Below are positions 1-12,500 of a stretch of DNA of 64,000 bases, piece after piece. Numbering within the stretch: the first letter of the stretch is position 1; each line of letters opens with the position of its first letter. The translations under genes were made by a program, and so were the position numbers. The notes under the pieces are model-generated. The model had not been told where the DNA came from. It worked only from the letters and a program-made list of their open reading frames with translations, and did no database searches. The stretch lies in the NCBI GenBank assembly GCA_002914805.1, contig JXTB01000179.1, forward strand, positions 531,518-595,517, given 5' to 3'. The stretch is from Parasponia andersonii. Its lineage: Eukaryota > Streptophyta > Magnoliopsida > Rosales > Cannabaceae.

Positions 1-1565
1 GGATTTTGGGAGGGTAATTTGGATAATTTACCAATTTTTCAGATAAAATATTGGGAGGATTAATTTGCAAAAGTTTTGTACATAGGGAGTAAATAGTAAT
101 TTTTGGGGAACTAGATTGATAGAGATTTGAAATTTGGAGACTTATGTGCAATTTTTGAAAAACTACAAAGCCCTATAAGATAGGGCCACGTGCCCTGTCC
201 TTTTCCTTTCTCTCTCTCTCTTCTCTTTCTTCCCTCCCGATCTCTCTCTCTCTCTCTCTCTCACTCGGATCTCTCTAGGTCGGAAAAAGCAAGGGCCACC
301 GCAGGAGCTATTGCCGCCGCCGTCTGCCCGCGCCACTGACCGGCGTCAACTCGTCAGACCGCGCCGAAGCTCCCCCGCCCTTCCCCGGTCACCGCCGACG
401 TCTACATCGCCGGAAAACCACTTAGATGTCGTTTCAGAGATTTCATCACCGGCAAAGATTCCGACCACCATTCGACTCCCAACTAGTCCCATTGGATTCG
501 TCTTGTCTCAAGGATCATCAAGGTATATATATCTCAACCTCATTTTGCTCAGATTGAAAGTTGTCATTTTTGGGCATATCAAGTTTTTGGTTGTTGTCTG
601 TGATCTAGCCGTTGGATTATGTTTTTGACCTTATTTTTGGAATGTACTCGGAAAATAGAGAAATTTGATAGATATATTGTGTTGTTTGGTGATCGGCACG
701 AAAATCGAGATCGGACGATCAAGATTTACCTCGCTTTACATGCCACCGGTCCGGTGTGGGCCCGGACCCGAATTGGACAAGTTATATGTCTAACTTAGCT
801 ATTTTGGATACTAAGAATTCAGCAAAGATGTTCGTTTGTGGAATTGAAGCTCCAGTGAGAAGTTAGTTTTTCGCAAAAGGACGATCAAGGGCTTGGAATT
901 GGTTCCCGACCCTTCGAGCGATTGTCAACGACACCTTGAGCATTCAATAGCGTGGTATTGCTATTCGAGCGAGGTATATCATTTTCGAACAAAACTTACT
1001 TTCTGCAACATATGAGAATAAGTGTGATTTTTGGTTTCTCGAATATCTGTGATGGGAATTGGTTGTTTGAGATACATACTGTATTGCTCTGGGAATTTTC
1101 TGAATGCAGGTTATTTTGGATATATTAAAAATAGGGCCGTTATGCTGCCCATTTTTCTATAAAAACCTGGTATGCTGATTTTACTGAAAAACCAGAGCAT
1201 GATTATTTTCACACTTCAATTCTGTATTGCACGTGTCATAGGATCACACATAAGCACTGTGTTAGCATCGTAGGTTTACAGTGTGGCGCTGCATATCCCA
1301 CTGTCAGTGAAAGTCCGTAAACTCGCGCGGAGTTTTGTTATTTCTGATTACCTCCCCATTTGGCAGGTGTAGGTAATTCGGTTGCCCGTCCAGGTTTGGT
1401 AGGCGATACACGAGTGTCCCCTCTGGGTATGAGCTTAGGTATCAGGCAGGCTGTTAGACATACTTAGTGCCATCATCCTGGGTTTCCACAGATGAGAGGA
1501 TGAGAGCTCATGGGTATGGGTTGATTTGTGTCATGTGCATATGGATTGAATGGTTTTGATTACAT

Positions 1566-1617
<52 letters not shown>

Positions 1618-2191
1618 CTGGTTTGGATTATATATATATGTATGTTTTGGACTAAACTAACCATGTAAAAATTCCCCATCACTAAAATGTTTTCGATCGA
1701 GGTAATTATTTTTCCTACTGGGCATTTTATGCTCACCCCTTACCTTCTTCCTCAAGTGGTGTCCAGTGTGTTCTTGGTGATCAAGAGGAGTAAGAGGTCA
1801 TCTGGATTGTAGTTCATCTCTTAGTAATGCTAGGAGTTTGTTGTCATAGTCTTTGGACTATTTGGATTTTGTATTAGTATTGAACCAAGATTACTGCTTT
1901 TTATTTTGTCTGCGAACTTATGTATGCCATTCTGGTATTTGACTTTTGTTGTGAATGATGGTGATGCTTAGGTTTTTATGTGACTTCGTAATTTTTAATT
2001 ATTATTCAATCTATGTTTAATGGTGTATAAAAATTGTAAGAGTAGTTCACGGGATGGAATTCCGATTATTTTATTTAAATGGACCATTTTTATAAAAACT
2101 AGAACTTTTGACACTTTTCAAATAAATCAATGAATTTCCCACATTTGTGAAATTCCCCTTCTGCCACTGGCCCGGGTTTTGGGTCATGACA
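1..2191 (+). mobile_element. Tekay/Del-type Ty3-gypsy LTR (solo LTR or 3' LTR), left end cut by window
   Basis: This stretch matches, in opposite orientation, the LTR at 60869-62847, which is attached to gypsy integrase and chromodomain coding sequence. Shared blocks include the segment around 490-560, the 1240-1520 segment, and the terminus ending GGGTCATGACA at 2191. The last bases are CA, as expected for an LTR end. A CT-rich tract (about 210-262) and a GC-rich stretch (290-480) may be the transcribed leader. An open frame at 311-628 is a shadow of the LTR, not a gene. No primer-binding site follows 2191; LINE coding sequence does. The LTR is therefore either solo or the 3' LTR of an element lying to the left. 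A (TA)n tract sits at 1571-1614. Confidence 0.75.
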
Positions 2192-2870
2192 GCTATTGTG
2201 ACTACTATTTGGGTTATTTGAACTTCACATAATAAGCTATTATTTGACAATAAGTCTATATCTATTCACTCAGTCATCACTTTGATTTGGCGAGTAGTTA
2301 GCGAGTCTAATACTGTTAGTTCTGGCACTATAAAAAATTCTGTGAAGGAGTTAGAAATTCTAAAATATCTTCGCTTGAAGTTAAAACCTCCAAAATTGCA
2401 AAAAAAAATATTGAAATGCCTTAGCGTGTTCCTTCACAAGGTTGGTTGAAAGTTAATACGGATGGTGCTGTTCATGGTTATCCAAGTTTAGTAGGTTGTG
2501 ATGGAGTTTTTAGGATATTCTAGAGTTTCTTTAAAGGTGGCTTTACTATTCCTATTGGCAAAGTGTTTGCTTTTGAGATGGAGCTGGTAGTCGTTATTCA
2601 TGCCATCTTTTATGCGTGGGATTTTGAGTAGAGAAATATTTGGTTCGAAAGTGACTCAGCTTATCTAGTCACACTTTTTAAGACTCGTTTTGTGTTTGTT
2701 CTTTGGCGTTGGAAGCTATCATGGATCCATTTATTATACTGTTCTCTAACATAAATTTTCATATTTTCTACATCTATCGAGAAAGAAATTCTGTTGCAGA
2801 TATTTTAGGTTCTAGAAATACGAGTATTCAAGCTCGAACTTGATAGCATACTGCTCCTACCTTCATCTAT
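2192..2870 (+). pseudogene. LINE (non-LTR retrotransposon) C-terminal RNase H remnant
   Basis: Conceptual translation gives the plant RNase H-like (RVT_3) signature seen at the C-terminus of plant LINE ORF2: a linker with FDNKSISIHSV, then WLKVNTDGAVHGYPS (first catalytic Asp in NTDG), an FEMEL helix, a FESDSAYL block with another catalytic Asp, and a late YRERNSVAD block. In-frame stops and small frame shifts make it non-functional. The coding similarity begins directly after the LTR end at 2191, so the gypsy LTR appears to have inserted inside an older LINE. The A-rich tract near 3238-3250 could be its old poly(A) tail. Confidence 0.7.
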
Positions 2871-3590
2871 ACATACAGCGACCAATAAAGACTTTTCTAG
2901 ACTATGTAATTTTGTTTTTCTTAGTGGGCAACACTATAACACAATGTGAACTTTTTTTTCTCTTTGTGGTTTTTCCCTTTAGGTTTTACATAAAAATATT
3001 TTTTTACTAAGGCATTGTTAAAAGATAAAGATAATACTTTTATTTCGGTAGAATTATTTGGCTCTTCATAGGTCTTTTCTTTTATGTTTGTCAGATGCTT
3101 TCTTAATCTTTTTTTAGGATTTTTTCTTTCGTAACATTATGTATCTTTTTTTTATTTTATTTTATTAAATTATCAGAGAGTTTCTTAGTTTCTTGTCTTG
3201 GCAGTTTTCTAAGTACTTTCTCTAGGTACAATTTTCTAAAAAAAAAAATAATAAAACAAATTAATGTAGTAAAGGAAGACATGATAACATGAATTAGACA
3301 ATATGCAATATTGACCACTTAAACGGCCGGTGCTCGATCGATTCAACCTTGGCGACATGTTAGGGTATATCGCAAGCAGATTGTACCTTAATAATTAGCA
3401 ACTTAACTTCAAAATGTCTACAGAAACAAAGATATTTGATCGAAAGCAACGTGTTGCTAATAAGTGATAACGAAAATGAATTTTGTCTAATACCACAAAC
3501 CTATATAAATGTTACAAGTTAGCTATATGCTTTAATTGCATAATCCTGCAACTTGAAGTTTAACATTTTAGTTTTTTTTTATAAAAATAA
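2871..3590. other. intergenic, probable LINE 3' untranslated remnant
   Basis: No gene is supported. T-rich runs (2946-3160) and an A-rich run at 3238-3260 are compatible with a LINE 3' end. Nothing else is recognised. Confidence 0.4.
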
Positions 3591-3790
3591 TTAAAAAAAA
3601 AAAAGTTATAAGGCGGTAATGTATCCCTATAACTCTAGGTGGTAGATCAACCCACGACGATTAATAAATCCCTCTTATAGTGGATTGCCCGCCCGTAAAC
3701 CTCTTACCACATGCAGCAATAGCAATTCGAACCCAAAATCTTTTTGTTAAGGAAATGAGTGCCTTACTACTATAATATTTAGCTATATTG
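3590..3790 (-). mobile_element. possible tRNA-derived SINE
   Basis: Read on the minus strand, a box A-like TAGTAAGGCAC (about 3758-3770) is followed some 37 nt later by a box B-like GGTTCGAATTG (3723-3733). This is the spacing of an internal RNA polymerase III promoter. A tRNA-unrelated body follows, and then a run of T (about 3592-3604) that would be the 3' tail. Some plant SINEs end in T-runs. The box A match is loose and no target-site duplication was established. Confidence 0.35.
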
Positions 3791-5704
3791 TGCAAAAGTT
3801 TACATGTTAGGCTCCGACTTTTCGAGGCATACTTAGTACTATAACTATTAATTAGAAGGAAAAAAAACATAGAAGGACAAAATGTTAAACATGCTTTTAG
3901 AACTTTTAGCTTAATGTTTTCCTTTTATATTACCTTGTTGGAAGTACGTAAAAATTAACATTAATGTCTTTGTCATTGTCCAATATTGCTGTACATTGTA
4001 TATATGAGCAGCTTTTGTACGTGTGTGTTTGTACATATATAGAGATAATATTGGTTCGCAAAAAAGTGCATGCATCTCACAAAGTGTCATGCTTGGCAGC
4101 ACTTTCTGTTGATCAAAATATGCAAAACAACATTAGTCACAAACTAATGCAACAATTACCATATAAGTCTCCATTGACAGTTGCATAGTATTAATGTACT
4201 AATCTGAAAACATCTCAATCTCTTTATCATCAAAATATGGAAAAAGGAAGAAAGCATTATTAAGACGCAATCAATAAGGTAACTGACCAAAAGACACAAC
4301 GGTTAAAAACAAAAAGAAAAATGAAAATAAAATATTGAATTGAAATATGATATTTATTGAGACATATATAAATATTTACATGATCTTCTTGCATATTGCT
4401 TCAATATATACATCACTTGTTTCTATTACATATGTGCGCTACTTCCTCGCCCACACATGCAACTTTGTTCATTTGGCCGACACCTAGATCATCATCAATA
4501 TATTGTGTAGAAAGATGAAAACCGAAATGACATTATCAGTACTTGGCTTGTACCATGTCCTTTATTTATTTATCAATTCTACAAAAAAAAACTATATAAA
4601 AGGGAAAAACATACCTAGCTTTTAGAAAAAAAAAAAATAGAAATGATGCCATGTCCTCCACTTGTACATGCACAAAAAATTGATTACACACAAAACATTT
4701 ACTACAAAAGCTTACATATTCAAAAATTATTATTTCTTCATGAAAGCATCCCCTCGGGTACCAGAACTGTCAAAACAATTCCACTATATATACATATGTA
4801 TAGATATATATATGGACACCCTTTTGTCACATATACTTAATTACACACATATATATATATATAGACATACAATATTCCATGTCATTGGGGTCGTGATGAT
4901 CTAAGTCCTTGTCTATGGCTATCATTTTCGGAAAAAAAAAAAAAAAAACAAAAAGAAAAAAAGACGTTGCCGATAACTTTGGGCCTCTGGACGTCTGCTA
5001 GCTAGATAGCTTTATCTTCCTTTTTTTTTTTTTTTTCACTGTCAATATTGAAATTGATAGAGTGATTTTACCAATTGGAGGAATGGGTGCTTCACCTTCA
5101 TTTGATAGATGGGTGATTATTATAGGGGAGTGCCTGGAAAGATTTGCAAATGGGTCCTTATCCACAAACTGTTGGTGCACTCTTGTCGCACAGAGTGCCC
5201 CAGAAATTAGGGGACACTGTTCATGATGCCTCTGCAATAAGTCAATTCCCATGCAATATGACTGATCCTTGACGCAAAATTATTCCAGCTGATTATTAAT
5301 TATTGCTCTTCTTTCTATAGTGCCCGGCCGATGAACTGAAAGGAAAATAGTGGCTCCCTCATAATAATTGTGTAATATCAACGTATTTTCAGGAACTTTT
5401 TCATATACAATGATACTAGCTAGGATACAAGTCATTGAATATTATAATATTAGGGATCTTATCTACCTCTTAATTTTCAATACCACTTTATATGACAAAT
5501 TAGTTGTAGTTATATACATTGCACAATATTAGACGTGAAGAAGTAGATCATTATCTCGATAATAATAATAATAAGCTAGGTTAAGCTTAAATACCAAATG
5601 AAAAGCAAATCATTTTTTTTAATTCAGATTCCATTAGATATATTTGCAAAGTATATGATCTTTTTTTTTTTTTTGGAGGAAATCACTTAGTATTTGATTT
5701 TGAT

Positions 5705-5790
5705 TTTTGATGTGATATAATATTCAAACAAAGTAGGATAATACGTACGTAGAATTCCTAACATTATTAGAACAGTATATCACATCAAAA
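5705..5790. repeat. inverted repeat, 15-bp perfect arms, likely core of a larger foldback
   Basis: The arms are TTTTGATGTGATATA (5705-5719) and its reverse complement (5776-5790), with a 56-bp loop. Imperfect complementarity continues outward (ATTAGA and TTTGCA blocks near 5635-5655 and 5835-5855), suggesting a decayed foldback MITE of about 250 bp. Confidence 0.5.
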
Positions 5791-6437
5791 TCAAATTCTA
5801 CCTCATTTCAAAAGAAATTGAAATACTTGCTATGTATGCAAATCTAATAGACTAATGAAATTTAGTGGTTTAAAAGAAAGATATAGAAGAGTTTGGGTAG
5901 GTCCATGCTTTTGAAATAGTAGAATATCAAAGACCGAGTTTTGTTAATCTTTATACTTCGACAGAGTTCGTGACATTTTCTGAAGGATATGGATCTTGAT
6001 ACCTCTTATCACAATAAAAAGATTTAAGATCAATCGATTTCTCGACTTTTTTGTGCTGTTTATGGATTCGCCTTTGAGATCATTTTGACCCGATTTTTAC
6101 TTTAGAATTTAAAGAACAAAAGTTCTTTACAATCGAACAAGAAGATACTACGTATAACCTTAGCCTCTCTTTTTCTAATTTTTTAATAATATTATAAGAA
6201 TTTGTTAGTATTAATTGGTGTGCTTCTATGGTATGGTGCTTGTAATTAATGTGTACTTTGAAAATCATAATATATCAAAATAAACAACACGAACTTCTAT
6301 TTATTTACTTTTCTAATCAAAAGATAGAATTGTATCCCCTTAAATAATAGATTACAGATAATTTATAACAATATACAGTCAATCAAACTAGTTCTTATTT
6401 ACAAACAAGAAATAATAATAGATTGTGCACGAAAAAT

Positions 6438-6510
6438 AGAAGAAAAAAATTTTCTCAAAAGAATGTGGTACACTGTTAATTATTATCCTTCGAGAAAATT
6501 TTTATCTTCT
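6438..6510. repeat. imperfect inverted repeat, about 19-bp arms
   Basis: AGAAGA...TTTTCTC at 6438-6456 pairs with GAGAAAA...TCTTCT at 6492-6510 with one or two mismatches and a 35-bp loop. It could be a small hairpin or part of a decayed MITE. Confidence 0.4.
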
Positions 6511-7834
6511 ACTTTTAATCCTTTCCTGGTCAATGATACTTATCTTGAACACCAAGGCTAATGGTACCTTGGCAATTGTTGATCAAATCAATTAGTTGAT
6601 TAAAAGTTCATGCACTTCTATCATAATTTCAGATTATTATAATTATTAAAAAGACACTGTTAAAAACAATCTTTGCAAAAGATGAAATAAAATCTTTGCT
6701 TTTAAAATGAAAAGCATATGATGCTTACAGAATCTAATTCAACTGCTGGATTCAAGCTGGACTCAGCTTTCTAGACTAGTACTTTAAGAGTCAATTGGTG
6801 ACATAATCCTGCTCCTGACTTTTCAGGATATGATTACCATAAAAAAAATTTCCTGTTTAAGGTGAGGCTTAGATTATAATCATGTTTGTCATGTCTATGG
6901 AGCACAGTGAAACATGATAAAAAGATTTTAATTAACTTATAATATCCATGTAAAGTAAAAAATATATAAAGGGATGAGAAGGAGAAGAAAGAGATCATCA
7001 AAATGAAGTGCCAGCACAAGAATGTTAATGGCTACATGACCTACATACAGAAACCTAAAAAGGGAACGCTTCCTAATTAGGAAAAAGAAAGACATTTTAC
7101 AAAATCATGATTGGTGCTTTAACTATATCTTATAATTTTTTATTAGAGAATTTCATGGGGAGTCATTCATGAGGGGTATACACAGCTGAAAAAAGAAGAA
7201 ACCAACTAAAATGGATGCATGACTCGGTTGAGGCCACAAATCACGTGGTAATACCAATAAAAATGAGTTTGTCGGCTACTTTTGGAGGCCAGGATTGGAA
7301 GGCTAGGTGATGTGTAAACACTTTGTGTCTCTCTGAAACAAAAAACATTGTTGATTATGGTTGAGCATGTAGGAGAGGATAAACATTAATCTAAAGTAGG
7401 AGGAGAAGAAAAAACACGAAAAGATGGATCAGACCATAAAAATTTAAGAGTACTATTATGTAATGCGTCATCATATGCGTGTGATATTGACGCATGATAA
7501 AATATGGAGCCCGTTAGATCTCACGTTATTATGTGGCAATTCTTTCTTACAGATTAAACATGTAAATATATAGTAATTGTGTATTAGTACGAAACAATAC
7601 TGATAAATAACGAAGATAGAATTTAATATATGATTCCAAAGAAAAACGATTCTCGGTCGTTAATTAGAGCTTATATTCTTCATGCTAACTGTTAGGGGTA
7701 ATAGGGGATTCCCCCTAATCAAAAGCAAAAAAATTAATATATTAAATTAAACGAGAAAAGTGATTATGACCAATGGAGTTCATGTCCAATCTTAGAGATC
7801 AACATGCTTAGGTAAAACCTTTCAGCCCATTGTT

Positions 7835-8059
7835 TCATGTCGCCGGATACGCTATCTGGTAGGGACCCCATGGAAGCGAGCATCCGGTTGACCACAAAGT
7901 ACGCGAAGAAAAGTTTTTCTCTTTTAGATTATGATTGCAGTCATATGGACTAGCTAGTAGAAGTACTAGTAGTAGTAGTAGTAGAAGAAGTAGGGGCATA
8001 CTTGAGCTTCCCATCTTGAGCTTCTCTCTTCTCATCATCATCACTTTATAACTTTTCAA
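7835..8059 (-). CDS. weak candidate: small secreted-peptide-like ORF
   Basis: The 74-codon frame runs down the minus strand and has several in-frame Met codons. From the Met at residue 16 (MGSSS) it reads as a basic start, a run of about nine Leu, then VLLLASP. This resembles a signal peptide with a cleavage site after Ala-Ser. A short tail of about 40 residues contains two Cys and ends PYQIAYPAT. Upstream on the same strand is a CT-rich tract (8115-8135) of the kind common in plant 5' leaders. Against it, the Leu run is encoded by a CTA/CTT repeat, so the hydrophobic stretch may be an accident of a microsatellite. No known peptide-hormone motif (CLE, CEP, RALF) is visible. Confidence 0.2.
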   Translation of the reverse strand: MKSYKVMMMRREKLKMGSSSMPLLLLLLLLLVLLLASPYDCNHNLKEKNFSSRTLWSTGCSLPWGPYQIAYPAT

Positions 8060-9548
8060 TTTGCCTATTCAAAGAATTTAAAAATTGAGCGTGACAAATA
8101 GATAAGAGAGATTATAGAGAGAGAGAGAGAGAATGAAAGAAGTGTAGGGTGATATGAAGAGGTTGCTTGAGACCAAGTAAGGTGGGGAACATATTCATTT
8201 GGAGATGGAAAATAAATAATGTCTATACATAGGCATATAGGCTGTATAACTGTGTTTCCTCGCTTTGAATGGGAGACTAGGGGGCTGCCATAGTTCCCAA
8301 TAGAAACAGTTTTAAGAGGTCTGTGGACCATGGATGTTTTTCAAGAATTGCTGGTTTGTCTAGATAGTGCTATAGGATATAGAGAGTTATATATAGAAGT
8401 GCTTTTCTTCTAATTCAAGATTAAAATATAATTAATGAATACAAAAAATAGGAAGAAATGTTTTTTTTTTTTGACTTGGTGTCTATATATGGTGTTGAAA
8501 GAAAGGAGGACGGGGATGGTCCATTTGCAAATGCATCTCAAAAGGGAGAGAAGTGGTGTGTCATGTCCCCCTACAAATTGATCTCCATGAAGAATGGAAA
8601 GGAAATTGCATAATTGTGTCTTGTTTTTAAGTATACTTTTCCCTCTAATTTTCTTCTCCTTCATCAAAGGGAAGGGGGAATATTGGTGGATGAACAAAAG
8701 GCACAACCTTTAACTTAGTATGACCCCCACACCAACCTCTTAAATGAATCCCCCTATATCTGTTACATGGTAGTAGGTATTGGTTAATAGCATCTAGACA
8801 TTAATTGGACTGGAGCTACACCATTTGCCAGAAGATTGCCCCAAAAACTAATGGCGACAAAACCCTTTCAAGACCATTTTATTTTATTATAAGTTAGTGA
8901 TCCTAGATTGGGGATTGTATGTATAGCAATTTTTTTCTGGCCAGTTAGGCGAAGAGCATGNATCATGCCCACGGGGTAAATTCCTATGGTTTACTTGCAA
9001 TAATTCTTAAAATTTTCATGCATTTTCAGCGGAACGTCGTACCTTGTATTTGTAGCTACTTTGTAATGGTTGGTTGCTTCTTGCAATGCGTGGCAGTTTC
9101 TTAGATAATTTCTACTTATAAAAGCTGTTATGCCATTAGAAACAACCACCGCACTTGAAAAGCTTTGTTTGTGAATTTGACAGACTAACTCAGTGCAAGC
9201 AGAAACCAAGTCGTGGATCGAAGGGGGAAAAGGGAGGAAACAGCGGGGAATGGAAATTGACAATGGGCACAATGGGCTTCTTATCGGGAGAAGCCCAATT
9301 TTTCATAACAAATAGTCCAGTCTACCTGAAAGCCTTGTCTAATCCAACCAAAAATTTTCAATATTCTTACAGAGATACAAAAGATACTAATCCAAACTAC
9401 AATTTTAGAGTGTCTCACTTCACACTTGTCTCCTTCAATGTCCTATTGTGTTCCCAATCTAGTAAAGGAAAATGCTTTTGAGATTCTTGTTTCATTCACT
9501 TGAAAGTTGAAGACAGCCTTTTGCAGACAAAAAGGGTTCTAATCCGTC
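8060..9548. other. intergenic, downstream of the WDR25-type gene
   Basis: No coding domain is recognised. It contains a (GA)n tract near 8116-8132 and an unresolved base at 8961. The last part (about 9300-9548) lies immediately 3' of the WD40 stop codon and probably includes its 3' untranslated region. Confidence 0.4.
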
Positions 9549-12500
9549 TCACTCTAAAACCGAAACCTCTCCATTCCAACTGCAGGAAGCAATAACATTA
9601 GGCAGGCTGGGATGAACAGCAATGTCTACTGATGCCTGCTCATATGCCTTGATCTTCCTCACTAGCTCAGATGATCTGTAGTTGTAGACGTAAATAGAAC
9701 CATCTGAGGAGCCTGAGATAAGATTCTCTCCATCCAAGCTGAAATTGCACTTGATGGGAAACCCTGATACCCCATGGCTTTCATACCTCTTGTACTTGTT
9801 TAGCTTGAAAGGGGGATTTGAAGAGAAGATTGCGATGTAATTGCCGTTTGATTGGGCAACAAAAACTGAATTAAAGGGGTGGGACCTCACACAGGGGCAG
9901 GTATAGGCTTCCACATAAACCTGCCGCACAGAAACTTAAGTTACAAAAATAAATGGGAAAAGCAAGAAGGGTTAAAACAAAAGAGCTATAATTATACTGG
10001 GCAAAATAGTCCATATAGATCAATGACACAAAAATGCAGCACTGATCACAATAATGAGCTTCCCAAGTATTTTTCAGTGTGGCAACAAAGTTTAAAAATG
10101 CAGCGCTATGTGCAGACTGCAGAGTGAGAAGAATAGTTTCGGCGTCATGATATTACAATGTCAAGATCTCAATTCATTTCTTTGCGCCACCACTGCAAAC
10201 TAAAACTCAACATGATCCTTAATACAGAAAAGAACAGAACGTTTACACTTTCTCCTTGCCAAGACATCAGTGAGAATTCTATCACTTACATCATTGGTAT
10301 TAAGGTCCTTTCAAATTTTCTGGTACAAATTCTTTGACATGAATTTACAATTGATTCCGATTGATAGTAGTCTAAATGAAGCACATCGTAATTTATACAA
10401 TAATATGGCATCCTTCATAATATAACTTGTCGTGCTTTAAAAGAAAATTGGTCCAAGATGTTTCTGGTGCTCAAAATAGATCACCATATGAGCTATTTTT
10501 GACATAAAAATTCATTGACAAACAAAGTCTCAAGTACAAGTACAAGAACAAGTCAAAGTAACACTACATCAAAGTTAGCGGTGATTTCTATAATAATTGC
10601 TAATTTTGGCTGCAATCTTAGACGGTATTTCTGACATTTCACACTTCATAAGTCTGATCCCACAATCAATATGAAGCAATTGGCTGTTCCTCAACAAGCT
10701 ATTCATATTTCAATTTGATCCACTCATAGATGTAACCTATTGTTAAAGAAATCATGGAATAAGTATTTTACCTGATTAGAAAGAGGAACTTGTCTTGAGA
10801 CATCCCAAACTATGATAGAGTTTTCACTAACATTACTTCTTGAAACATCACTGGAAGAGATGATTTGCCTGCCATTTTTGGTGAATTCAACATCAAGAAT
10901 AGGATCACGACCACGAACAAATTCGTGAACCACCTTACCGGTTCTAATGTCCCACAAGCTGATGCGTCCTTGTGAACCTCCAGAAAGAAAGAGGTTAAAA
11001 TTTTCCTCATGGAACTTAACAACTCCAACCATCTGATCCTCCTTAAAGACCTGAGTCTCCATCCCCTTCTCAACATCAACCAACCTTGACGAGCAGTCAA
11101 ACCCACAAGATAGCACAGAGAGTCCTTGCAGAGACCATTTTACATCTTTTACAGCTGCATTGTGAAAACATAACTTTCGTGCTATCTTCTGATCACTGCT
11201 CCATGCATTCCATATGCAGATTGACTGATCCATCCCAGCAGAAGCAAGAAGATGAGCTGTAGACTAACTCTAATGAAAAGATCAATAAAGGATGTGATAA
11301 ATTCAATTGACGAAGCACACAGTCACTTAAACCCAAACTTAAAAAAAATCAAGAAATACTCCAAACCCTAGAATATTTGGGAAGCATGAAACTTGTGGTT
11401 TATCTACTAAGTAGGTGGCCTTAAGACTATGTCTCATAGGAATGAGAGAAGATATATGAAAGGAGAGGTACATAACCTGCAGAAGGAAAAGGGGTAGAAA
11501 AAGGAGTACTCTTCTCTATGAGAGGAATGAGAAAATCCTTCCAATCATTGGAGGGATTAGAAATAGGTCCAAACTAATGATTTTAAATCCATATTCCAAT
11601 TCCTTCACTTCTAAAACCCTATCTACCAAGACCCGCCAAATTATGGAGGAATTAGAATAGGTCCAAACAAATGATTCTAAATCCATAATCCAATCCATTC
11701 CTTTCTTAAAACCCTTCCTACCAAACAACCACAGTAGTCAAAATCCATCCAATAGTCCTCTCACTCCTCTCCTTTCCACTTTTTCTTCTACCAAGGAGGA
11801 CAAGGAGATAAGAAGGAAAGAGAGCTACATAACCTACAGAAGGAAAGTCTAGAGTTAAGGAAGACTAGTCCCTTGCGTTTGGTATGAAAGTAAGGAGAGA
11901 ATCTATCCAATTGTGGAATGACAAAAATTGGCTCAAACCCAGTATTTGAAATCTATATTATAATCCCTTCATTCCTACCAAATAACTACCCCGCACCAAA
12001 TCCATCCTCTAATCACCTCACCCTTCTTCTTCCTTCTACTTCTCCCTCCTACCTAACACACTTTAAGGATTCAAACCGTATAAGACAATATCATGCCAGA
12101 GCAAACCATGGGCGTCACTACTCAATTAGCTCCGGAACTAAACTAATGAAGCTAAAAAAACAAAAGAAATTACATACAAATTAAGAGAACATCCCGAAAC
12201 TCATATTCCGCATATAACCATAGCTTAGGAAGGCAATTACACAAGTAAAGCGAATCGAATCATAACGAAGACAAAGTTGTCAACAAGGAAGGAAATACTT
12301 ACCATGAGTTGGTGACCAATGTATAGCATTGACAGCTTTTGTGTGGCCAGACAGAGCTATAGACACCCTTTGAGACATTTTCCCTTGCTGCCCAATACTC
12401 TTCCCCTTATTTCTCAGCAGTGATAATATATCACCACGAATATTTGAATCCAAAATACTCCCAAATACTGGAAAAAAAAAATCATCATAATAATAACAAC

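Larger units (their letters stand above)
3800..7830. other. intergenic region, no gene supported
   Basis: The sequence is AT-rich with frequent stops in all frames and homopolymer runs (4925-4947, 5021-5036). Short open frames near 3911-4188, 4643-4904 and 4998-5252 have no recognisable domain and low-complexity composition. Two inverted repeats are listed separately (5705-5790 and 6438-6510). Confidence 0.5.

Noticed and set aside
311..628. Open frame of 105 codons near the left edge
   Set aside because: It lies inside the gypsy LTR and recurs, broken, in the other LTR copy at 62.1-62.6 kb.
4998..5252. Minus-strand open frame of 84 codons
   Set aside because: It ends in a Lys-rich run from a poly(T) tract, has no domain and no promoter-like context.
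7981..8040. Resemblance to miR390 (AAGCTCA words)
   Set aside because: Only a few bases match and no suitable complementary arm is present nearby.
8065..8331. Minus-strand open frame of 88 codons
   Set aside because: Its second half is a Ser/Leu-rich translation of a CT repeat; no family resemblance.
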